Part shown: in pieces, positions 10,493-21,968 of the stretch
Position numbering within the stretch: position 1 is the stretch's first letter
Layout: the number at the start of each line of letters is the position of its first letter
Assembly: GCA_025331435.1 (NCBI GenBank)
Contig: JAIWNI010000185.1
Span: 1-30,329 of the forward strand
Direction: 5' to 3'
Source of the DNA: Choanephora cucurbitarum
Taxonomy: Eukaryota > Mucoromycota > Mucoromycetes > Mucorales > Choanephoraceae
Length of the DNA stretch: 30,329 bases
Notes under the pieces: model-generated
What the model was told of the DNA's origin: nothing
Database searches by the model: none
What the model saw: only the letters and a program-made list of their open reading frames with translations
Translations under genes and position numbers: made by a program

Positions 10493-11668
10493 ATGTCTGT
10501 ATCCACGGTTAATACAAGCAATGTTGCTGCAGCTGAATTGATTATTCCTCCAAAGAAAATCATTCATGACAAAAAGCCTATTTCTTATCAAACTTTGTTA
10601 CTTGGTGCAGGTAAAGATTTTGCGTTAGAAAGTAGAAGGATAGAAAGAACTTACCTCTAAACAGGTCTACACTTGTTTGAAACAACTACTTTGGGACAGC
10701 CATTCGAGGTTATGAAGACTCAAATGGCTGCTAATCGTGGCCAGCCTTTGCCTATGGTATTGAAATCTATCTATAGTCGTGGAGGTATTTTTGGTTTCTA
10801 CCAAGGGCTTATCCCATGGGCTTGGATTGAAGCAAGTACCAAAGGTGCCGTCTTGTTATTCACAGCATCTGAGTTGGAGTACCGTGCTTTGGCTGCAGGT
10901 GCCTCACCCTTTTTGGTAAGCTAGATCTTGTTTGTTATATTATAGATGATGACTTATACACATGAAACAAGGCTGGTATTGTAGGAGGTATGGGTGGCGG
11001 TATTGCTCAAGCTTATAGCACCATGGGCTTCTGTACGTTCATGAAAACAGTGGAAGTTACGAGACAGAAATCAGGTAAAAAGAAGATAGAAAGAAGGAAA
11101 AACAGACAAAAAACTACATGATCTCTTACTTTCTTTTTGCTCTCAAATAGGCGGAAATACATCTACATTTAGTATTGCAGCTGATATATTCAAGCGAGAA
11201 GGCATTGCTGGTATCAACAAAGGTGTGAATGCAGTTGCCCTTCGACAATGTACCAATTGGGCTTCTCGATTCGGTATTGCTCGATTTGCACAAGATGCTA
11301 TTGTCAAGTACCGACACAATGGTCAAGGAGCCAAAGCAGATCATGTCGATAAAATTCTTGCCTCTATTGCTGCTGGTGGTCTCTCTTGTTGGAATCAACC
11401 ATTGGAAGTTATTCGAGTAGAGATGCAGAGTCAATTAAAGACTGTTGGTAGACCAGAAAAGATGACTTTGATGAATACTACAAAATACATTTATCAACAG
11501 AATGGTCTAGGAGGATTTTATCGTGGTGTAATGCCTCGTATTGGCTTGGGCATCTGGCAAACACTTGTGATGGTGGCTATGGGTAAGACATTAGATTAAG
11601 CATGAAATCTATCAAATTCACACTAACACATCTAATTAGGTGATTATTTCCGTGCTCGTATTAAATAA
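10493..11668 (+). CDS. YHM2: Mitochondrial citrate/2-oxoglutarate carrier, Yhm2 type
   Basis: Member of the mitochondrial carrier family (SLC25) in the inner membrane. In yeast Yhm2 exchanges citrate for 2-oxoglutarate and feeds cytosolic NADPH; it was also described as binding mitochondrial DNA. Exons: 10493-10610, 10665-10915, 10972-11074, 11151-11582, 11640-11668, giving 310 residues, the family's usual size. Close Yhm2 signatures: [104 protein letters not shown]. The carrier signature appears in repeat 1 as the degenerate LGQPFEVMK and in repeat 3 as [10 protein letters not shown], consistent with three-repeat architecture. All exon phases agree and no defect is seen. Confidence 0.93.
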
Positions 11669-11847
11669 GTCCTTTTTTGTATGTATAAAGCAATAATACA
11701 GTTCTATTCTTGTCATATAGTCTTTTATATATAAAGTATTTGCGTTTTTGTTTGTGTTTCTGATGTGGTTCCATCGACTGTTTTTCTCGTCATTTAAGTA
11801 CTTCCAAAAGGTCTGCAGTAGGTTGAATCAAACAGATTAAGGCCAGT

Positions 11848-11857
11848 GGGGGGGGGG
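11848..11857 (+). repeat. G10 homopolymer
   Basis: Ten consecutive G between the YHM2 stop (11668) and the PSMD5-like start (11977). Confidence 0.9.
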
Positions 11858-11976
11858 TTGATTCGCACAAAAGCAGTGTGAATCCTTCAAAAAGTCTATC
11901 CACAAAACTGGTCCGATTTTTTGTTTTTTCGTCCCTTTTTTTCCTTCTCTCTTTTTTTGCAAGAAAAAAGACGTCG

Positions 11977-14110
11977 ATGTCTCCAGCTACCCTTAGTCCT
12001 GTTGATCAGCTTGCTCGAGTTCTTGCACCCAACTCAGGTGCATCCATCTCTGAAAAAGTCTCTCTTCTTCAAGCCTTTTCTGCTACTTTAAATGGTATAA
12101 TTTGTTTGTTTTTAACAAACTATTATCTAACGTCTCTCTTTTCAATAGACGTGTTAACTTTAGAAAGATCGCTTCAGATATTAAACCAAATCCCTTTACA
12201 GCTCTTCTATCTCGGTTTCTCAGCAGAGGATGAGCGATTGACGATTGTGCTGTGTGAAGTGATCAATAAGATCTTGCAGCCTTTTAGTTATGAACAAATT
12301 ATGTCTGAGGAAAATAAGGTAAGCGAATTATGTAAGTCTTCTTCTGGTGGAGTTATTAACGCATAACAGACCTTTCTGGTTCAAGGCTTGACTCATTTCA
12401 CACCTGAAATTCGTTATTTGTCACTTCAACAAGTATTCAAATGCCTTTCATCCAATCAATCTGTGTCAGATATGACCCATTCAGATGTATTCCCCTTGGT
12501 AGTGGCTACTATTGCTTTCCAAGATACACATACAGCCAATAAAGCAAGCGATCTCTTGTTTCAAATAACCCAAACAACACCAGGACAAGAAGCTTTCTTT
12601 GGTCCTACCTGCATGGCTATGTTGAAACAGTTATTACAAGTGTAAAGTATGATCTATCACTTACAAATGCATATACATTGAAGCTCATCTGTAACCAAAA
12701 AAAAATAGCAACGGCACAATTAGTTTCAGAGTCTATGATCTATTGATTAAAGTAGCTACCATCTCGGATAATCACTTCAAGGAATGTGAAGCTTCAGGCC
12801 TTTTGAGTGCATTTACGCGTGAACTTGCTTCGGATGATCTTTTGCTAAAGATCAATGCTATTGAGCTTTTAAATGAGGTAAAGCCAAGGAAGAAAAGTGT
12901 ACATAAGGACTAATGACAAATCTAGATTGCGGCTACACCTAGTGGATTATCGTTTTTGGAAAAAGCTAATTTGATAAATACAATTGCCGCTGTCTTAGAT
13001 AATACAGATGATTCTGATGTGGTTGTCCAATTAGTCAAATGTGCTGTTATCAAGTTTTTTGGTAATCTCGGTGAAAACAAAGTAAGTTTAATTCTGATCA
13101 TTAGCAGAAGAAGTCTAAAGACACAATGATTCAGGCAATTGATTTCGAACCATTTGACACTCAATATCGTATACTGGAGAGAATTGGAGCATGCTTGGAA
13201 AGCTCAAATATTGAAATCCTGGTAAGAAGAAAACATTTTCGTTTGGCTTACCAACATTGACAAACTCATTTCTCCTTATAAACAGATTGTTACTGTTTCT
13301 ACACTAGGCCTTTTGGGATCTCATATAGACGGTTTAAAAACAATCTATAGTCATCAAAACAAGCGGTTGATTCAAAGGCTTCTTGAGATCTATGGTGCTT
13401 CTGTTGGCCAATTGAAAAGTGTCTGTCTACAAACAATCTCTAAATGGTTATCTAACAAGTAAAGACGATCAAAAAACTAACTCTTTTCTGCTGATTTTAA
13501 ACAACATCCCTTTTGTTTTTAGAGACGACAACAATTCGCAAGAAGCAGAACACTTGACATTGGATATTTACGATCATCTGGAAGGTAAAGGAAAAGATAG
13601 GCCGATGGGTAGAGGGAGGTCTAAACAGGTTGAGATTTAGGTCGCCCTTCCACTTTGCTGAGTATTGTCAAGGAGGCCAAACAACCAGATGATAGTCTTC
13701 GCATAGCTGCATTTGCTGTCATGCAGTCAATTGCATGTCATACATGGGGCATCCAGGTAAAAAGAAAAAAAATGTGACCAACCCTTAAACTGAATTGACG
13801 ATTTATCCATAAATAAGAAAATGGCAAACTCTAGCGAATTTATGAATTACATTTTGAACAGAACAACAGAATATGATGAACAAGGACAGGTAAGATAGAA
13901 CAAAGTTTTCTTTTTTTAAAATTTTATAAAGTATGAATCTCATCATTATTATTGGATCAGACTTGGAAATATGCTATTGTCCAGACCATGGCCGGAGCAC
14001 CTGATGCATCCAGTGTGTTTGCAAACTATTATCAACAACTTCAAGTCTATGTTCGTCAAGGCCCTTTCTTCCGTGTAGTCGAACCTGTAGCTGCTGTGGA
14101 GAACAGCTAA
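11977..14110 (+). CDS. PSMD5/S5b-like 26S proteasome assembly chaperone
   Basis: Alpha-helical ARM/HEAT-like protein resembling PSMD5 (S5b; Hsm3 in yeast), which binds the base ATPases, chiefly Rpt1, while the 19S particle is assembled. Exons: 11977-12094, 12149-12318, 12370-12641, 12709-12877, 12926-13081, 13135-13221, 13286-13458, 13523-13584, 13641-13756, 13818-13889, 13961-14110; phases agree and give 514 residues, the family's usual length. Typical stretches: TPEIRYLSLQQVFKCL, FRVYDLLIKVA, LKINAIELLNE, LRIAAFAVMQSIA, TWGIQ, YYQQLQVYVRQGPFFRV. ATG 11977 is chosen over an upstream in-frame start at 11878 because the intervening residues are CT-tract leader translation. Assignment rests on pattern recognition of a divergent family. 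Confidence 0.78.
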
Positions 14111-14408
14111 ATGTATTAACAAACAAAACTTCGGAAGAATTCCTTATTATAACCCCTCCTCCCCCTCTTAAGAGTTATTTTTATATCCAAATCACTCTCT
14201 TTATTTTTATCTTAAGGGAGGGTTTAGGGGACTTCGTCACTAACAGAATAAAGGCTGCTTGAAACCTTCTTTATTTTCTATACTTTCATGTGGTGACTAT
14301 ATCAATTTCCTTTATTCTTCTTCTTTCTTTGTTCTCTTTTCATTATCATCGTCCTATTTTCTTCTTCATCATCTCTATCTTATTTTTCTTCTTTATCTTC
14401 TCCTTATA
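14111..14408. other. Leader and spacer before the kinase gene
   Basis: C-rich stretch after the PSMD5-like stop, then a long T/C-rich tract (14300-14405) typical of fungal 5' leaders. The open frame continues upstream in phase from ATG 14409, but this part reads as low-complexity F/S/L and is probably untranslated. Confidence 0.4.
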
Positions 14409-15651
14409 ATGAAAGATTCAAGTCTTGTTTCGGAATTCCCTTCTTTATCATCACTAACGCTCACATCGAGAAACAGCCCTTTTTATAGTAAATCAATCAC
14501 CTCCTCAACAACAAATTTATCATCTTACAATCATCAACCGATTTCTAAACCAATTGACGATGAGAAAGTCAAATATGAACATTATAGAGTAGATCTCGAG
14601 TCAAGCAAAAAATATTCAACACATTGGTGTATCATTCCTCGATTCCTTAAAGTAAAGCATTTTCGAAAGCGCAATCGGTATACACACCATTTGAACCAGT
14701 ATGGTAAACTACAACAAAACCAAGTCGGAACTGGTGCTTCAGCTGTCGTCTTGTTGACACATCCAATCATTGACAGTGAAGGGAAAATGCGAGTCTATGC
14801 AATTAAAGTATTTCAAAAGAGAAAATCACGAGAAAACGACAGATCGTTTATGAAAAAGTTAATCAGTGAATTCTGTATTGCTTCAGCCTTGGAGCATCTA
14901 AATATCTGCAAAACATTGGATTTGGTATTAGACGAAAAGAAACGTTATTGTATAGTCATGGAATATGTAAGTTCTTCCTTTGTATGCCCCCCTTTTTCTT
15001 CCTAAATATGATTGAATGTATCTTACCCCCTTTAGTTTTTCTTTCTAATCAACTTGTTTGATTTAGTGCTCAGGAGGCGATTTGTATTCATATATCAAAG
15101 AAGGCCATCTTGAGGACTCAATAGATGAAACGCATGATCTCTTTAAGCAACTCCTCACAGGACTCTCCTATCTTCATGAATTAGGTGTGGCTCATCGCGA
15201 TATCAAGCCCGAGAATCTCTTGTTAGTCAAGAAAAGGGAACACTGTTCGATCTTGAAAATTACAGACTTTGGAGAAGCAGATGTATTCCGGGAGACATGG
15301 CAACCAACAAATCACCGCCTTTCATATGGTCTATGTGGGTCTACACCATACATCGCTCCTGAAATATTTTTGCATTTTAAACAAGGCTATATAGCGAGTC
15401 AAGCTGATGTCTGGTCGGCTGGTATCGTTTACTTCTGCATGAGAATGAATGGTGTACCCTTTTTCTCGGCGCAACAGACGGACAGCAACTATCGACTCTA
15501 TCAAAAGCATTATAGCCTATCCAATTATCCAGCATTTGATTCATTTGATCATGAAAGTCGGCAAATGCTATATGCCATGTTGAATGTTAATCCAGATGAA
15601 AGGCTGACTGTAAAAGATCTACTTGAATCGAATTGGTTGACTCGAAATTAA
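14409..15651 (+). CDS. Ser/Thr protein kinase, HAL/NPR-like
   Basis: Two exons, 14409-14966 and 15067-15651, giving 380 residues. A Ser-rich N-terminus of about 100 residues precedes a complete kinase domain: glycine loop VGTGASAVV, VAIK-type lysine in VYAIKVFQKRK, alphaC Glu in SEFCIASALEHLNI, hinge YCIVMEY, HRD loop VAHRDIKPENLLL, DFG as ITDFGEADVF, APE as TPYIAPEI, and DVWSAGIVYFCM. The sequence around the glycine loop, the long insert after DFG and the domain layout recall the yeast HAL4/HAL5/NPR1 group, which regulates nutrient and ion transporters, but the subfamily call is tentative. All catalytic residues are present, so an active kinase is expected. Confidence 0.88.
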
Positions 15652-17704
15652 AAAGAAGCAACCCTTTGCCCTTTTGATTCATGCAAATTTTTTTGGGATT
15701 TTTTTTTTCTTTTTATGCAATCATAAATCATGTTGTCGTTTTATTGTTAATAGTAACAACAATGTGGAATCACTTCACTATGAAATATGTAAGAATTTGA
15801 GAAGACTGCGGTTTTTTATGGAATGACAAAACATAGGGCTAATGAAGTAGACGAAGAGAATTTATATGGAAACACCAACCAAGAAAGAATCTGACTATGA
15901 GATTATATTGTGCTAAACAAGAACACAAGTAAATCGCAGCAAAACAGTCAACTTGTAATCTGTATACTGTTGAACGCACTGACGACAAGCAGCTTTCTAG
16001 AACATGCGAAGATAAAGGAGACGAAAAACAAAATGATACTCATTGTCATTCTTTCTTTTCTCTGTTCATATTGAGAGCACTCTCAGGAAAGATGTCGTTT
16101 CTGTCTTTAGCATTCACTGAAGCAGCTGAGAGAGAAAAGCTCGCACAGAGCTACCTATCATGTCCATAGTCTATCCCAGCAAAAAAGGAAAAGCACCATC
16201 TAACTTGAGTTCATGAATAAAATAGAGGGTGCTCGATCATTAATGTCTTTTTAATAATATAACTATGAAGGTTGCTGACATATAACTTTTTTGGTTTTAG
16301 ACTTCAATGATCGTCTTAAAGCTATTTCCTTCGATGTTTTATTCGTATAACCAATATTTCCAATTAGCTCCACATATTCAGTAAGACTTATAGTGTCAGT
16401 AACCCAAGTTTTGGAGCTATAGAGTTGTACAATGATTTGCGTTTAAAAAGGTCATCTTATATCTAGCTAATTAAGATCATAGACTTCTCTCATCAATGCT
16501 GTGTCTTGTAAGAGCTATTGTTAAAGCAAGGAAGCTGTTCATGCTTATTCGCTGTACATATCAACAAATACGATACTAAACTCATACATATGCCATCTTT
16601 AGCTATGGAAACTTGGTATGCTATTGTCAGCATGCAACTTTATAATATCTTATTTACAAAATTAGTTTGAATGCTCCGTGTAAAGAGCGACCAAAACAAA
16701 GGATATTGAAATATGATTGCTATACTATAAAAACTACTCGAAGTAAATGAACACATTATGTTTTTTGTTGTATTAAAATTCCTGAACATAGGCAAGTATA
16801 CTTGATATATATGAAATCGTCTATTAATTTATAGTGCTTCATCATACAAAAGGTTAAACTCTATGGAACATCACTTTAAGATGCAGTGATGCAATCGAAA
16901 ATGACTACATCTGGCTGGTGTGATCAAATATCCCTGACCTTTTATTTTAGCCCAAAACCATTGTCAGTATGTTGATGTAAGCCTACTTTTACGAATATGA
17001 TACTATTGTAATTGGAATAATCTCTATATGGTTTTAGAAGAGAAGTGGTTAGTTCCACATCAACCTTAAACAGAAAATAGAATATGATATTAATGCTGAT
17101 ACTAAGGTAGAGAGAGAGAAAAAAAAAGAAAAATGTTGGTGTCAAATTGGTACACAGAAGTCGCTAGATTCAAGAGTTTGCTCGATTACTAGATTGTGGT
17201 CAAATTCTTAGTAATTGTCATATTATCGCAATAAAAGTCATGTTGTATGCCACTAGCACTCTAAATTAAAGTTTATGAGAGACACTTATTTTTGGGTGCA
17301 CCTCTAAGGTGCTGGATCCCGAGCCGTAATCATAAGTCCGAGAGCAGCTTGATTGTCTGCCTTGCTTTTGCTTCGACTCCAATTTTCTATGGATCTCTCT
17401 AAGCTTTTGGTTATCAAATGTTTTAGCGGATATCAAAGACTATAAGCAAAGTCTTGGATAATATGCATTTGCAAGCTTTACTTTTAGTAGAACAAGCCAT
17501 AGAGTAATATGTATAAACGCATACAAATACATGAGTCAGCAAGAGGCACAAATGAGTCTATCGCTTTGTCAATGTTTATTCACCCTTTTTTTTTGTTGAA
17601 GTTGCGCCATTTGTATTTCGTACCTCCTTATTGGCCCTGCGGAGAACTTTTTCTGAAAAAAAAAAACAGCGATCAATCAAATCATCTTTTCTCTGCTTTT
17701 CAAA
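15652..17704. other. Two-kilobase region without recognisable gene
   Basis: Mostly AT-rich with scattered short frames, none protein-like. A patch at about 17295-17400 is richer in GC and holds a small hairpin. Homopolymer T and A runs occur near 15695, 17130 and 17655. I see no tRNA, rRNA or transposon open frame. The last few hundred bases presumably hold the aminotransferase promoter. Confidence 0.45.
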
Positions 17705-19431
17705 ATGAATCTTCAAAGAACCCGCCGAATTTTATCCTCTTCTTCTTTTTTATTTCATTATCAACAAAGAACTTTTTCAACAAAGATGAGTCCACCACAA
17801 ATCAAGCCAGCTGAGCGTGTATCTCATTTTGGCAGAGATGGTAAACTATGCCTATCTTTTTCCAACAAACAAGGCTAACAACAGAAGTTAGTGTGGTCTA
17901 TTTTCACCCCTCTTGCATTAGAAACTAAAGCTATCAACTTGGGTCAAGGTTTTATGAAGTAAGATAGACGAATTACGCGCTTATGCACATGCCTATTGTA
18001 CTAAAATTATAGTATGTTAGCTTTGCTCCTCCTGCTGTTGTTCAAGCTGCCGCCAAAGAAGCGTTAGAGACTGTTGAAGCCAATCACTATAGGTAGAACA
18101 TGATATCGTAACAAGGTGGAATAGAAATAATAATCTAGTTTCTTTTAGTCATCCTAAGGGTCGTATAAGATTAAGACAAGCTATTGCTGCTTCATACGGT
18201 AAAGAGCTTAATCGTGAATTAGATCCTGAGACAGAGATCCTTGTTAGTGCTGGTGCAAATGAAGGTAAGTAAAACCAGAAGACAACTTTTATTTTTCATT
18301 TTTTTTAAGAAAACAATGATAGGCATGTTCGCTACCTTTGCTGGTTTCTTAGATGAAGGAGATGAAGTGATTTGTATGGAGCCTTTCTTTGATCAATATA
18401 TCGTAAGAGATTTGCTTGTCTTTTATTTTGATATATTTTTGACTAAACATATTATGCGGGGTAAATGTATAGCCTAATATTACCATGAATGGTGGTAAGC
18501 CCGTCTATGTACCTCTTAGACCACCATCTGATGCCTCTGATCGTGCTGTCTCTTCACATGAATGGAAGTTGGATATGAACGAGCTTAGATCTAAGATTAC
18601 ATCTAGAACAAAGATTATTGTTGTCAATACACCACACAATCCTGTTGGCAAAGTATTCGACGAAGATGAATTGCGTGCTATTGGTCAAGTAGCCGAAGAA
18701 CACAATTTGATTATTTTATCCGATGAAGTGGTAACTATTCACGAAAAGAAAAAAGAAATAAGGGTGCTTATGATATTCATCATGTCTGTCTCTCTCTTTT
18801 TTTTCTTTAGTATGATCGCCTCTACTATCCTCCTTTAAACAAATTCCCTAGAATTGCTACTCTTGATAATTTCTGGCAACGCACTATTACCGTTGGGTCT
18901 GCTGGTAAATCATTCGCCGCCACTGGCTGGCGTGTCGGATGGCTTATTGGCCCTGAACATTTGATCAAGCATGCTTTTGCTGCTCAAACTCGTGTCATCT
19001 TTTGTGTCAACTCACCTTGTCAAGAAGCTGTTGCTTCAGGTCTTGAAGCATCACTGACACAACCCATCTTCCAAGAGCAGATTGACGCCTATCTCAAGAA
19101 GCGTTCCATTCTCTCTAAAGTGTTTGATGAACTTGGCTTGTCTTACACTGTACCTGAAGGTTCTTATTTTATTCTTGTCAACACTAGCAAGATTCAGATT
19201 CCAAAGGACTTTGAATTCCCTGATATTTTAAATGATCGTGGTGATGATTTTAAGACATGTTATTGGCTTACAAAGCATATCGGTGTCTGTGCTATCCCAC
19301 CTTCTGACTTCTATGCTAAAGACCATTGGCATATGGCAGCTAACTTTGCTCGTTTTGCTTTCTGTAAAACAGATGAAGTCTTAGAACAAGCTGTGGAACG
19401 TTTGAGAGAGATCAAAAAATACATTGCCTAG
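17705..19431 (+). CDS. Kynurenine--oxoglutarate transaminase, mitochondrial
   Basis: PLP-dependent class I aminotransferase of the kynurenine aminotransferase group (Bna3/KYAT), which converts kynurenine to kynurenic acid and may also act as a cysteine-conjugate lyase. Exons: 17705-17840, 17892-17958, 18021-18092, 18149-18264, 18323-18402, 18473-18730, 18811-19431, giving 449 residues. Motifs: INLGQGF then NFAPPA, EILVSAGANEG, DEGDEVICMEPFFDQY, VVNTPHNPVGKVF, ILSDEVYDRLYYP, and the PLP lysine in TVGSAGKSFAATGWRVGW. Starting at ATG 17705 adds a presequence rich in R/S without acids (MNLQRTRRILSSSSFLF...), indicating mitochondrial import; a second ATG at 17786 would give a cytosolic form, a possible dual-targeting arrangement. 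Confidence 0.9.
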
Positions 19432-19533
19432 ATTCCTATTAGAAACAATAATAAAAACTGAGATTTAATCAGATAACAAAAGATATCTTCTTTTTTTTTA
19501 TCAAATTCTATCTTGTTCCCTTTCTTCTTTAAT

Positions 19534-20872
19534 ATGACTGACATCTTACCTAATAACCCACCTTACCCTGCTTACAGAGCTACCAACAAAGAGAGTTTTG
19601 CTTATGATACTACTGTTAGACGTTGGCCAATTATTATCGATAGTGCCATCACTGATGTCAAGACAACTTCTGCTGAATCTAAACAAGAACGCGTAGAAGA
19701 AAGTGAAAACATAATTAGTGCACTTGAAGAAATTAAACAAGAAATTGCAAAGGATACACCTCTGAGACTTATTAAAGATAAACGACATGATGCCGAGAAG
19801 TGGAATGAAGATCTAACAAAATATTTTCCCGAGGCTACCTGGTTCAGTGGCACTTGGTTGTTCAATGAATGTTATCTTTATAGACGTATAGCCGAAATCT
19901 TCAACAATTCAAAGCACTGGGTTGACTATGATTGCTTTGAGCGCCAAAAAAAACGATACCTTCAAAGGGTCATACAATGCTGTCTTTGACTTGGCCCGCA
20001 AGATGCCCGAGTTGATCAAGCCTATGCCAGAAGAAAAGCAAGAAATTATCTATGATGAACTCATTCAAATCTGTCTCTGGGGAAATGCAACAGACCTGAG
20101 TTTATTGACCAACATGTCTCAAGAAGATATTCATCGCTTGCAGGCTGTAGAGCAAGATCGTTTGGCAGAGCGCCGCAAGTTTATCTTGGCAGACGACACT
20201 GAGAAGTTGTGGCAAAAGATCAAGACGCTAGACAATGACCGTGTTGATTTTGTCTTAGATAACTCTGGCTTTGAAGTTTATGTTGACATGATTTTTGCTG
20301 ACTGGTTGTTGCAAACAAAGAAAGCAGGCAAAGTAGTCTTCAACTGTAAGACAATCCCTTGGTTTGTATCTGATGTTATGCCCAAGGACATGCCTTTGAT
20401 GTTTGATCATTGCTTGGACCGTGATTTCTTTCCTCATAGAGAAGATCGATCAGAAGAGGATTTCCAAGCTTTAGAGGTGATGGTTAAGCGTTGGAAGGAC
20501 TATGTGGCTACTGGCCAACTTGAAATTCGCTCAGATGATTTTTGGTGTACAGGACATGCCTATTGGTATATGGAATCAGTTGCACCTGAACTCTTCCAAG
20601 ACCTTGCTACTCAATCCAAACTGGTAATCTTTAAAGGTGATTTGAACTTCAGAAAACTGGTCTTTGATTGCGACTGGCCAGTGACAACTCCTTTCAGAGA
20701 AGCCATTGGTCCTTCCATGGCCGAAAAGTTCACAAACATTGTCAGCTTGCGTACCAACAAGGCAGACCCCATTGTAGGACTGACTGAAGAGACAAAAAAA
20801 GAAATCGAAAGCAAAGCTAGCAGAGATGAATGGCGTTTCAGTGGAAAATATGCCGTAGTTGTGTATAACTAA
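19534..20872 (+). CDS. DUF89/ARMT1-like damage-control phosphatase (one-base frameshift)
   Basis: Single-exon gene resembling the DUF89 metal-dependent phosphatases (yeast YMR027W, human ARMT1), which hydrolyse sugar phosphates such as fructose-1-phosphate and are viewed as metabolite damage-control enzymes. Motifs: PNNPPYPAYRATNKESFAYDT, RRWPIIID, ATWFSGTWLFNECYLYRRI, then after the shift FDLARKMPELI, VDFVLDNSGFEVYVDMIFAD (the metal-binding DNxGxE-like motif), FNCKTIPWFVSDVMP, DDFWCTGHAYWYM, LVIFKGDLNFRKLV, SLRTNKAD.IVGL. The reading frame changes at an eight-A run, 19946-19953; seven A would join ERQK to DTFKGSYN and give 445 residues, the normal size. ATG 19534 is chosen because the family conservation starts there. 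Confidence 0.87.
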
Positions 20873-20889
20873 ATAATAAATACTGGCGT

Positions 20890-21968
20890 TTATTGCTTTG
20901 AATAATCATAAAATCCCTTTCCGCTTTTGCGGCCAAAGTTGCCTATAGCACAAAGCTCTTCAAGGGTAGGAGACGACTGTGTAATTGAGGGATCAAGTGC
21001 ATTCTTGTCAGCCCAACCATCGACAATTGATTTCATGGTATCCAATCCAACTAACTTTCGTGAGACATGTATCAGTTTTAAAGAAGATCAAATTAAACAC
21101 ACTCTACTTACATCAGCAAGTTCAAGTGGGCCCATAGGCATACCAGCACCTAGTTTCATAGCAGTATCAATATCTGGAATAGAGGCTTCTCCTCGATCAA
21201 CAATACGGAATGCTTCCATCATGTAAGGCACTAAAAGTCGGTTGACAATGAACCTATATAATTTCAAATCAGCTTGTATTGGACGATATGGATAAAATAG
21301 CTTCTTCAAATTTACCCAGGTGTATCTTTACACGCAACTGGTGTCTTTCCGATTTTTTTGGCAAAATCATTCAAATCCTCAAGTACCTCTCTTGATACCT
21401 GGTCAGTCCTTACAATTTCAACTAACTTCATAGCAGGCACAGGATTAAAAAAATGTAGCCCAGCAAATCGTTTTTGGCGTTCAGGGCTGGTAGCATCAGC
21501 AATCGATTTGATGGATAGCGATGATGTGTTTGAACAAAAGATAGTGTGTTGAGGGGCAGATCGATCCATGCCCTCAAAGAGCTTATGCTTAGTCCCAATA
21601 TTCTCTACAATAGCTTCCACCACCAAATCTGCATTTCTAACTGATGCGTTTGCATCAGTAGTAAGATGAATGTTCCCAAGTACTTTAGAAATGTACTCTT
21701 TTTGTTGGTCTTCGCTATCAGCAAATTTTTTGCGAGCAACGCGTTGAAGAGACTTGGAGATAATAGTCTTTCCGTTTTCAAGAGACGCGTCTGAAGTGTC
21801 TACTACAGTAACACTGCAATTGGCTTGAGCAGCTACCTGAGCGATACCTGAACCCATCAATCCGGCACCAATGACCGTAATAATGTTGAATTCTTTGAAA
21901 CGCAAAGCACTGGTAGAAAATGATCGATAGTGACCACTAACTAGTCTAGGTAATTGCTTATGAAACAT
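20890..21968 (-). CDS. 3-hydroxyacyl-CoA dehydrogenase, mitochondrial
   Basis: NAD-dependent dehydrogenase of fatty acid beta-oxidation (HADH type), oxidising L-3-hydroxyacyl-CoA. Minus-strand exons: 21316-21968, 21108-21253, 20890-21050, 319 residues, the family's usual length. The N-terminus ([24 protein letters not shown]) is a mitochondrial presequence. Motifs: Rossmann [37 protein letters not shown], the active-site region [60 protein letters not shown], and [15 protein letters not shown] at the end. The donor of exon 2 was chosen at 21107 so that the frame reads ADVIGLDT. Its stop lies 17 bases from the stop of the convergent phosphatase gene. Confidence 0.92.

Noticed and set aside
16092..16170. 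Short frame MSFLSLAFTEAAEREK
   Set aside because: Only 25 codons, with no context or similarity to support it.
17295..17400. Possible tRNA gene
   Set aside because: An anticodon-like hairpin is visible, but I could not build the acceptor stem or a proper T arm on either strand.
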